DNA of 11,184 nucleotides from Methylococcus sp. UBA6136. GTDB lineage: Bacteria > Pseudomonadota > Gammaproteobacteria > Methylococcales > Methylococcaceae. The stretch covers positions 1 through 11,184 of the forward strand of contig DIVI01000088.1 in the NCBI GenBank assembly GCA_002423305.1, written 5' to 3'. Within the stretch, counting starts at the first letter, position 1, and every line of letters starts with the position of its first letter. Shown here piece by piece: positions 1-5,224 of this stretch. A program made the position numbers and the translations under genes. The notes beneath the pieces were generated by a model. The model was not told the DNA's origin. It made no database searches and saw nothing but the letters and a program-made list of their open reading frames with translations.

Positions 1-25
1 GAACTTCGGTCAGAATCTTGCTCAT
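1..25 (-). CDS. Unidentified protein, first 8 codons only (partial)
   Basis: A leftward reading frame begins with ATG at 25-23 and reads MSKILTEV before running off the window. A good ribosome binding site, GAGGAGA on the minus strand, lies about nine bases upstream, which is the main reason to believe it. Eight residues cannot identify a family. Some beta-carbonic anhydrase-like proteins start in a similar way, but that is a loose memory and not evidence. The gene is divergent from rdgB and shares the 26-149 spacer with it. Confidence 0.6.
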
Positions 26-63
26 ACTGTGTGTCTCCTCTGGTGTTTTCTATTTGTCTTCAG

Positions 64-82
64 GTCGGTGACGGGCACCGAC
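64..82. promoter_or_regulatory. Perfect 7-bp inverted repeat (possible operator or leader hairpin)
   Basis: GTCGGTG at 64-70 and CACCGAC at 76-82 are perfect inverted complements around the 5-base loop ACGGG. They sit in the spacer between two divergent genes. The right arm ends where a -10-like CATAAT (82-87) begins, so a protein bound to the dyad could block that promoter. It could equally be an RNA hairpin in either leader. A third copy of the core lies at 124-130. Function is inferred. Confidence 0.4.
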
Positions 83-87
83 ATAAT
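82..87 (+). promoter_or_regulatory. Candidate -10 element for rdgB
   Basis: CATAAT matches five of the six bases of the sigma-70 -10 consensus and lies 62 bases before the rdgB start codon. The hexamer 17 bases upstream, TTCAGG (59-64), is a poor -35 match, so activation or a different start point is possible. The overlap with the inverted repeat at 64-82 is the main reason to note it. Confidence 0.25.
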
Positions 88-149
88 GAGATCCGCACGA
101 GCTTGGCCAGTTACAGCTTGGGTTCGGTGCTTTTTTAAGGTTAACGAAG

Positions 150-767
150 ATGAAAAAAGTGCTCCTCGCCAGCAACAATTCCGGGAAAATTCGCGAGATC
201 CAAGCCATACTAGCAGAGCATGATCTGACGGTGATGCCTCAGTCCGAGTTTGGTGTGGGCGATGTCGATGAAACCGGGCTGACCTTTGTCGAGAACGCGC
301 TGATCAAGGCCCGGCATGCGGCGGCGCTCTCCGGTTTGCCGGCCATTGCGGATGATTCCGGGCTTGAGGTCGATGTGCTTGGCGGAGCGCCGGGCGTCCA
401 TTCCGCCCGCTATGCGGGGCTAGGCGCGACGGATGCCAAAAATAATGAAAAATTATTGGCTGCCCTGGCGGGAGTGCCTCAGACGGCACGAACTGCCCGC
501 TTCCGCTGCGTCATGGTCTATCTGCGCCATGCCGCAGATCCCAGCCCTGTCATCGCCGAAGGGGTCTGGCACGGCTTGATCCTGGAGGAAGCGCGGGGCT
601 CGGCCGGCTTTGGTTACGACCCGCTGTTTTACGTGCCAGAGCACCAGCGCACTTCAGCCGAGCTGGACGCGGTTCTAAAAAACCGCATTAGCCACCGAAG
701 CCAGGCTCTGCGTTCGCTGGCGTCGGCGCTGATGGGCTCACGGGAATTTCAGAAAATTGCAGGCTAA
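150..767 (+). CDS. rdgB: dITP/XTP pyrophosphatase (RdgB/HAM1 family)
   Basis: This cytoplasmic house-cleaning enzyme hydrolyses non-canonical purine nucleoside triphosphates (dITP, ITP, XTP) to the monophosphate and pyrophosphate, so that deaminated purines are kept out of DNA and RNA. The 205-residue product is close to the usual length of about 197. It shows the family hallmarks in order: SNNSGK at 8-13 (triphosphate binding), TFVENALIKARHAA at 45-58, ADDSGLEVD at 67-75 with the catalytic Asp in DDSG at 68-71, GGAPGVHSARYAG at 78-90, GFGYDPLF at 153-160 (base recognition), and KNRISHRSQAL at 177-187. The ATG start has AAGG nine bases upstream, directly after a run of six T. Its TAA stop overlaps the stop of the converging ATPase gene by four bases. 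hemW, the usual downstream partner in enterics, is absent. The last ten or so residues are not a conserved part of the family. Confidence 0.96.
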   Translation: MKKVLLASNNSGKIREIQAILAEHDLTVMPQSEFGVGDVDETGLTFVENALIKARHAAALSGLPAIADDSGLEVDVLGGAPGVHSARYAGLGATDAKNNEKLLAALAGVPQTARTARFRCVMVYLRHAADPSPVIAEGVWHGLILEEARGSAGFGYDPLFYVPEHQRTSAELDAVLKNRISHRSQALRSLASALMGSREFQKIAG

Positions 768-2194
768 CGCTTGCCCAGCGAGCCCAGAATCCCCCGCAAG
801 AGCTGTTTGCCGATCTTGCGACCCAACTCCGAGCTTGCGGCCGTCATCGCGCTTTTGGCCGCTTTTTCCAGAAAACCCTGGATTTCCATGCCCATACCCG
901 CCGTGCTGACGGACTCCTCGGCCCTTGCCCTGAGCAGTTCGTAGGCGGATTCCCGGTCGATACGCTCAGCGTAGCGTTCGCGATAAGGCGACCGCTGAAC
1001 CACGGCTTGCCTCTCATCCGGCGTGATCGCACCCATCCGCGAGCGCGGCGGACAGACCCTGGCGCGTTCCACGGGGCTGGGTACGCCGCCTTCGATCAAC
1101 GTGGATATGAGTGCTTCCCCCACACCCAGCTCCGTAATCACCGTCGCAACATCCAGCCCTTCCTTGGCCCGGAAAGTTTCCGCCGCCGCTTTCACGGCTT
1201 TCTGATCCTTCGGCGTGAATGCCCGCAAAGCGTGCTGGATGCGGTTGCCAAGTTGGCCAAGAATCTTGTCCGGAACATCCAATGGATTCTGCGTGATGAA
1301 GTAAACCCCGACGCCCTTGGAGCGAATCAGGCGAACGACCTGCTCGACCTTGTCGATGAGCACCTTGGGCGCATCATCGAACAGCAGGTGCGCCTCATCG
1401 AAGAAAAAGGCCATTCGGGGTAGCTCTGCATCGCCCCGCTCAGGAAGATTCTCATAGAGCTCGGACAGCAGCCAAAGCAGGAAAGTCGCGTAAAGGCGCG
1501 GTTTCAGGAAGAGCTTGTCGGCGGCCAGGATGTTGATGTGCCCGCGCCCGTCGAGCGTGGTTTGCATGAGATCGTCCAGTTGCAGCGCCGGTTCGCCAAA
1601 AAAATGATCGGCACCCTGATGCTCCAGCGCCGCCAGTTCGCGCTGCAGAATGCCCAGGGTCTGCTTGCTCACGGTGCCATATTCCTTGCCCAGTTCCGCC
1701 GTATTTTCCGAAGCATGGGAGATCAGTGATTGCAGATCCTTGAGATCCAATAGCAACAGACCCCGGTCATCGGCGTATTTGAAGAGCAAGGTTAGAACAC
1801 TTTGCTGAATATCAGTCAGATTCAGTAGCCGCGAGAGCAGCAGTGGTCCTATGTCGGATAGGGTCGCGCGCACCGGGTGGCCCTGTTCGCCAAACACATC
1901 CCAGAACACCACCGGGTAAGATCGCAAGCGATAGTCATTGAGGCCCAGATCGGCCGCGCGTTGGGAAAGCTTGGGATTCTCCTCGCCCGGCATGGCGAGA
2001 CCGGCCAGATCGCCCTTGATGTCTGCCAGAAAAACCGGAATGCCCAGATCGGAAAAGCCCTCGGCCAACACCTGCAGGGAGACGGTCTTGCCCGTGCCGG
2101 TGGCGCCGGCAATGAGTCCGTGACGATTGGCATAGCGGCCTTCCAGAACGCAGGGCAGATCGCCCTGACCGATGAGTATTTGGTTCGCGGTCAT
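764..2194 (-). CDS. HerA/YjgR-like P-loop ATPase (DUF853 helicase-like)
   Basis: The product is 476 residues from the chosen start, close to the roughly 500 of E. coli YjgR. It carries an N-terminal Walker A, GATGTGKT at 30-37, followed by LADIKGDLAG at 56-65. Walker B is MAFFFDEAHLLF at 261-272. A sensor-like FITQNP follows at 299-304, then an arginine-rich RIQHALRAFTPKDQKA segment near 318-333. The basic tail near 458-476 (GRKIGKQLLRGILGSLGKR) is also typical. It belongs to the FtsK/HerA motor superfamily, but the biological role of the YjgR branch is not established. No NurA nuclease gene is next to it, so calling it a resection helicase would be unjustified. The frame is open up to 2302, but I chose the ATG at 2194 because GGAAG lies seven bases before it and homologues begin around MTxxxILIG. 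It diverges from the cyclotransferase-like gene and converges on rdgB. Confidence 0.9.
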   Translation of the reverse strand: MTANQILIGQGDLPCVLEGRYANRHGLIAGATGTGKTVSLQVLAEGFSDLGIPVFLADIKGDLAGLAMPGEENPKLSQRAADLGLNDYRLRSYPVVFWDVFGEQGHPVRATLSDIGPLLLSRLLNLTDIQQSVLTLLFKYADDRGLLLLDLKDLQSLISHASENTAELGKEYGTVSKQTLGILQRELAALEHQGADHFFGEPALQLDDLMQTTLDGRGHINILAADKLFLKPRLYATFLLWLLSELYENLPERGDAELPRMAFFFDEAHLLFDDAPKVLIDKVEQVVRLIRSKGVGVYFITQNPLDVPDKILGQLGNRIQHALRAFTPKDQKAVKAAAETFRAKEGLDVATVITELGVGEALISTLIEGGVPSPVERARVCPPRSRMGAITPDERQAVVQRSPYRERYAERIDRESAYELLRARAEESVSTAGMGMEIQGFLEKAAKSAMTAASSELGRKIGKQLLRGILGSLGKR

Positions 2195-2269
2195 TCCTGA
2201 TCTTCCGGGTAATAAAAAAGTGACACGGCCGTTAATATTAGCAGCCCCACTCAAACCGTTGGGTTTCAA
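2195..2269. promoter_or_regulatory. Divergent intergenic region with AT-rich core
   Basis: This 75-base spacer must hold promoters for both the HerA-like ATPase (left) and the cyclotransferase-like gene (right), unless either is read from elsewhere. The near-palindromic TTAATATTA at 2232-2240 contains TAATAT on both strands and is the best -10 candidate for either direction. I could not find a -35 at standard spacing for either one, so the exact promoters remain unassigned. Confidence 0.3.
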
Positions 2270-2671
2270 ATGCCGCACCTTTTTGCCTATGGAAGCTTGC
2301 AACTCCCCTCAGTGTTTGCCGCCGTCACCGGTCAGCAGAAAATCGGTCAGCCGGCCCAGATTGAAGGATACGCTCGCTATCGCCTCAGGGATCTGAGTTA
2401 CCCCGGTCTCGTGGCAGAGTCTGGCGCCATCACCGAGGGCCTCCTGTATCTTGATCTTGATGCCGGAGCCTGGGCGCGGCTGGATCGGTTCGAAGATGTG
2501 TTTTACCGCCGGGAAACGCTCACGGTGACAGCCCTGGGGGTGGGCGAGGTGTTCGCAGAAGCCTATGTCATGCCTACCGGCGATTGGAGGTTGATCGACC
2601 GACAGGCGTGGAGTCTCGAGGTATTTCGAGAACAGCACTTATCCGACTTCATGCGGCGTTGCCTGGGCTGA
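2270..2671 (+). CDS. Gamma-glutamylcyclotransferase-like (AIG2/GGCT fold) protein
   Basis: A 133-residue protein with the GGCT/AIG2 fold signature. FAYGSLQ at 5-11 contains the YGSL loop that binds the gamma-glutamyl group. SYPGLV at 43-48, EGLLYLDLD at 56-64 and LDRFEDVFYRR at 71-81 follow. The Glu of DRFE (residue 75) is the likely catalytic acid by analogy with characterised members. Such enzymes release 5-oxoproline from gamma-glutamyl amines or peptides, but the substrate of this short bacterial type is unknown and nothing nearby identifies it. The ATG at 2270 has only a weak Shine-Dalgarno-like sequence (TTGGG, 2259-2263), so expression may be low. It is a single gene, with the zinc-protein gene converging 30 bases downstream. 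Confidence 0.85.
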   Translation: MPHLFAYGSLQLPSVFAAVTGQQKIGQPAQIEGYARYRLRDLSYPGLVAESGAITEGLLYLDLDAGAWARLDRFEDVFYRRETLTVTALGVGEVFAEAYVMPTGDWRLIDRQAWSLEVFREQHLSDFMRRCLG

Positions 2672-2701
2672 TCGCCGACCCGCGAAGAATTGGCAGGCGC
2701 G

Positions 2702-2887
2702 TCAGCGCAGCTCATGTTTGACTTGGCCACAGCGGGTGCAGCGATGGACGGTCACCAGCCGTCCCTGCTTGACGTCGAAAACGCTCGCCTTGTCGACTTG
2801 CCACTTGTGAAAGCCACGGCGGCACAAGGTATTGCCCTGATGCTTTTCTGAAGCTTTGGGACGGCGGAATGTTAGGATGTCAGCCAT
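2702..2887 (-). CDS. Small probable zinc-binding protein (61 residues)
   Basis: I recognise no named family. The protein begins MADILTFRRPKASEKHQGN, a basic N-terminal arm, then has CRRGFHKW at 22-29 and RCTRCG at 49-54. Cys22, His27, Cys50 and Cys53 could form a CxxxxH...CxxC zinc site, separated by a strand-rich segment (VFDVKQGRLVTV, 36-47). There is no signal peptide or membrane segment, so a cytoplasmic nucleic-acid or protein binder is plausible. Its ATG lies two bases after the stop of the AlkB-like gene and has no independent ribosome site, which points to translational coupling and possibly a shared function. The conserved-looking motifs and tight spacing support it as a real gene in spite of its size. 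Confidence 0.72.
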   Translation of the reverse strand: MADILTFRRPKASEKHQGNTLCRRGFHKWQVDKASVFDVKQGRLVTVHRCTRCGQVKHELR

Positions 2888-2889
2888 GG

Positions 2890-3471
2890 TCAGGTCTTCG
2901 GATGAATCAGGCGAAACGTCAGATTGATGCGCGGCGAGGTGATGGCGGGTTGCTTTGGAATACGATGTTGCCAGTGCGCTTGGAAGGCGCCACCCATCGT
3001 CAGGAGACTGCCATGCGCCAACGGCAGATGCAGAATTTTGCGACGAATGTTGTGGCGGATATCGAACCGGCGGACGGCGCCCAGGCTCAGTGAGGCTATA
3101 AAAGTCTCGGGCCCGAGTTCCGGTTCATTATCGGCATGCCAGCCCATGGCATCCTGGCCATCTGCATAACGGTTGCCGAGCACACTGTTGAATGGCTGGC
3201 CGCAAAAATCCTCCAGCCGGGATTTCAGAATCAGCAGATCGGGCGTCCAGGGCCGGGGTTCATGCCGAACCCCCGAATAGTGGTATATCGCGTCGGAATC
3301 GCCATGCCAGGCAACGCGTCTCGGTACGCGAACCGAGCGACCGGCGATCCGGATGAACTCATCGTGCCAGTCCAAGGTGGCCGCCAAAGCGAGGAAGAGT
3401 CTGTTCGCCTCCTCCGTTCCAAGTAAATCCTCATGATAGTCGATTTCACCCTCTCGAATTAACACATGCAT
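2890..3471 (-). CDS. AlkB-like 2-oxoglutarate/Fe(II)-dependent dioxygenase
   Basis: A 193-residue member of the AlkB superfamily. In this family, oxidative demethylation removes alkyl lesions from DNA or RNA bases, using 2-oxoglutarate, O2 and Fe(II). The iron ligands are visible: HxD is His112-Ala-Asp114 within MGWHADNEPELGP (109-121), and the distal His is probably His169 in AHWQHRIPK (165-173). RINLTFR at 181-187 gives the two arginines that bind 2-oxoglutarate (R181, R187). NRYADGQD at 100-107 is also typical. The length fits the compact bacterial/ALKBH2-3-like branch. Start: ATG at 3471 without a clear ribosome site; no better candidate precedes the conserved core. The zinc-protein gene follows after two bases. 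No LexA box or Ada-like site was recognised upstream. Repair versus RNA or protein demethylation cannot be told from sequence. Confidence 0.92.
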   Translation of the reverse strand: MHVLIREGEIDYHEDLLGTEEANRLFLALAATLDWHDEFIRIAGRSVRVPRRVAWHGDSDAIYHYSGVRHEPRPWTPDLLILKSRLEDFCGQPFNSVLGNRYADGQDAMGWHADNEPELGPETFIASLSLGAVRRFDIRHNIRRKILHLPLAHGSLLTMGGAFQAHWQHRIPKQPAITSPRINLTFRLIHPKT

Positions 3472-3580
3472 GGCGATTGGGGTATGCTTTCGGGCCCTTG
3501 GCTGCCGTCATTTACTGCTTCATCCAGGTGCCGTTAGGTTACGTGAGTCGTCCATCTTGATCCATCGAATAGCAGCGAAT
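3472..3580. other. Divergent intergenic region, no clear element
   Basis: This 109-base spacer separates the AlkB-like gene (leftward) from the DUF4389 gene (rightward). It should hold both promoters, but I found no convincing -10/-35 pair, operator or hairpin. The reading frame of the DUF4389 gene stays open through it back to 3470, but that segment looks non-coding and is not included in the gene. Confidence 0.4.
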
Positions 3581-3862
3581 ATGTCCAGTATCGAACCTGA
3601 ATCCTTCGAACCCGGCAATTTTTTCGTCAGGCTCATGTACACCGTGGTTTATGTCGTCATCCTCGGCATTGTGCGATTCGTGTTGTGGGGCGTCCTGTTG
3701 GTACAGATCGTCATGCATCTGATCGGCGCTCAGCCCAGCGTCGGTGCTCAGCGAGTCGGTAAGTCGGTGGCGGATTACATTTATCGTATCTGGCTTTACT
3801 TGATTTACAACACCAACGATAAGCCTTTTCCCTTCAATAGCCGTAAAGGCCCTCTGGATTAG
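3581..3862 (+). CDS. DUF4389 family membrane protein
   Basis: A 93-residue protein. It has a short acidic N-terminus, a long hydrophobic segment at about 14-48 (one long or two short membrane helices), then an amphipathic region and the C-terminal signature RVGKSVADYIYRIWLYLIYN (58-77) ending in NDKPFPF (79-85). Hydrophobic helix, G-x-S-x-x-x-Y-I-Y and the terminal P-[FY]-P-F are the marks of DUF4389, a family of unknown function common in gammaproteobacteria. I chose the ATG at 3581 because homologues begin shortly before the membrane segment and the upstream 37 codons are uncharacteristic. The ribosome site is weak. A strong terminator follows, so it is probably monocistronic. Confidence 0.85.
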   Translation: MSSIEPESFEPGNFFVRLMYTVVYVVILGIVRFVLWGVLLVQIVMHLIGAQPSVGAQRVGKSVADYIYRIWLYLIYNTNDKPFPFNSRKGPLD

Positions 3863-3890
3863 CTCAGATTTACCGGTAACGTCCCTGTTT

Positions 3891-3925
3891 AGCTACTGAC
3901 CGCATTCCGGTCAGTGGCTGGTTTT
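3891..3925 (+). terminator. Rho-independent terminator after the DUF4389 gene
   Basis: AGCTACTGACCG (3891-3902) and CGGTCAGTGGCT (3908-3919) form a 12-bp stem with a single T-G wobble and a 5-base loop, CATTC. Two G and then TTTT (3922-3925) follow. The stem is very strong but the T-run is short. It separates the DUF4389 gene from the CopZ-like gene and implies that the latter has its own promoter or relies on read-through. Confidence 0.75.
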
Positions 3926-3958
3926 AACCTCATTAATGACCCATGAAGGAGTAACACG

Positions 3959-4165
3959 ATGCAAAACGCAAGCTTCAAAGTGACCGGCATGAAATGCGGC
4001 GGTTGCGAGAAAACTGTCCAATCAGCCGCCGATGCGGTACCTGGCGTGATGTCCAGCAAGGCCTCCTCTCAGGATGGCAGCGTTCAGGTCGAGTTCGACG
4101 AGACCCAAACCAATCTGGACGCGATCAAGCAGGCGGTTCAAGCCAAGGGTTACCCGCTGGCCTGA
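3959..4165 (+). CDS. CopZ/MerP-like heavy-metal-associated domain protein
   Basis: A 68-residue single-domain HMA protein with the metal-binding loop GMKCGGC at 10-16 (Cys13 and Cys16), in the beta-alpha-beta-beta-alpha-beta pattern ending in the usual GYPL. Free-standing HMA proteins are soluble cytoplasmic carriers that hand Cu(I), or less often another soft metal, to P1B-type ATPases. There is no signal peptide, so it is not a periplasmic MerP. The start is secure: AAGGAG (3946-3951) lies eight bases before the ATG. It stands alone, since no copper ATPase or CueR-type regulator gene is in the window. malate dehydrogenase starts 42 bases downstream in the same direction, so co-transcription is possible, with no obvious functional reason. 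Metal identity is inferred. Confidence 0.9.
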   Translation: MQNASFKVTGMKCGGCEKTVQSAADAVPGVMSSKASSQDGSVQVEFDETQTNLDAIKQAVQAKGYPLA

Positions 4166-4207
4166 TGCAGGTTTTGGGTTGGTGGGCTTAGGCGAGAGGC
4201 CGAATCA

Positions 4208-5188
4208 ATGAAGGCTCCTGTCAAAATCGCAGTCTCTGGGGCGGCGGGACAAATCAGCTATTCCCTGCTGTTCAGGCTGATCGCCGGGGATCTGCTCGGG
4301 CCAGAGCAGCCCATCATGCTCAGCCTGCTGGAGGTGCCCGCGCTGCTCGGGGCGCTCGACGGCGTGGCCATGGAATTGGCCGACTGCGCCGCGCCATTGC
4401 TGCATGGTGTCAGTTGTCACAGCGATCCCGTTGCCGCGTTTGCCGATGCCGACGTGGTGTTTTTGGTTGGGGCTCGGCCGCGAGGGCCAGGGATGGAGCG
4501 GCGTGATCTGCTGGAGGTCAACGCCGATATTTTTTCGGTGCAGGGTCGGGCCTTGAACGAGTCTGCCCATCGCAACGTCAAGGTTCTGGTGGTCGGCAAT
4601 CCGGTCAACACCAATGCCCTGATCGCCCTGTCCAATGCGCCCGACTTGCCGCCAGAGAATTTCGCAGCGATGACCCGGCTTGATCACAATCGTGCCGTCA
4701 GTCTGCTGGCCTCTCGCACCGGGCACAATCCGACCGATGTCGAAGGCGTGATCATCTGGGGCAACCATTCGACGACCCAGTTTCCAGACATTCATCAGGC
4801 TCGTGTCGATGGCCGATCCGTGCTCGATTGGGTGGGTCGGGACTGGTACGAAGAGACGTTCATTTCTACCGTACAGAATCGCGGTGCCGAGGTCATCCGG
4901 GTTCGCGGCAAATCCAGTGCCGCCTCTGGCGCCAATGCCGCACTGGAGCACATGCGTGACTGGGTGCTCGGGACGCCGGAAGGCCGCTGGGTCAGTATGG
5001 CGGTGCGCAGCGATGGCAGTTACGGTATCGAGCCGGGGCTGGTGTTCTCCTTTCCCGTGACCATCCGCGACGGCATCTGGCGCATCGTGCCGGATATTCC
5101 TCTCGACGATTTCACTCGCACCCGTATCCGGGCGAGTGAGGCAGAGTTGATGTTGGAGCGCGAAATGGTACGGCACCTGATTCCGTAA
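4208..5188 (+). CDS. mdh: Malate dehydrogenase, NAD-dependent
   Basis: This enzyme interconverts malate and oxaloacetate with NAD(H) in the TCA cycle. The 326-residue product belongs to the longer, eukaryotic-cytosolic-like MDH branch (usually 326-333 residues), not the 312-residue enteric type. SGAAGQISYSLLFRL at 10-24 is the Rossmann loop. Glu42 in LLEVP occupies the position that selects NAD over NADP. GARPRGPGMERRDLL at 88-102 is the mobile loop with substrate arginines R92 and R98. VGNPVNTNA (129-137), the catalytic pair Asp159 (TRLDHNRA) and His187 (WGNHSTTQ), and GKSSAASGANAA (234-245) complete the active site. GAGAGG precedes the ATG by about ten bases. The gene converges on ppsA, with 36 bases between the stops and no clear hairpin there. 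It may be read with the CopZ-like gene or from a promoter in the 42-base gap. Confidence 0.95.
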   Translation: MKAPVKIAVSGAAGQISYSLLFRLIAGDLLGPEQPIMLSLLEVPALLGALDGVAMELADCAAPLLHGVSCHSDPVAAFADADVVFLVGARPRGPGMERRDLLEVNADIFSVQGRALNESAHRNVKVLVVGNPVNTNALIALSNAPDLPPENFAAMTRLDHNRAVSLLASRTGHNPTDVEGVIIWGNHSTTQFPDIHQARVDGRSVLDWVGRDWYEETFISTVQNRGAEVIRVRGKSSAASGANAALEHMRDWVLGTPEGRWVSMAVRSDGSYGIEPGLVFSFPVTIRDGIWRIVPDIPLDDFTRTRIRASEAELMLEREMVRHLIP

Positions 5189-5224
5189 GCGTCTTGGCCT
5201 TCATTCTCTGTTCTTTCTGCCCAG

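Noticed and set aside
29..223. 64-codon frame on the + strand before and into rdgB
   Set aside because: It overlaps the start of rdgB in another frame, begins inside the divergent leader and has no ribosome site or conserved sequence.
2195..2302. N-terminal extension of the HerA-like ATPase to an upstream ATG
   Set aside because: It would run through the divergent promoter region and into the neighbouring gene. The internal ATG at 2194 has a good ribosome site and fits the family start.
3470..3580. 37-codon N-terminal extension of the DUF4389 protein
   Set aside because: It overlaps the start of the AlkB-like gene, has no ribosome site and is unlike the family.
4205..5176. 323-codon frame on the - strand, opposite mdh
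   Set aside because: Shadow of a conserved gene in the mirrored frame, with no domain signature.
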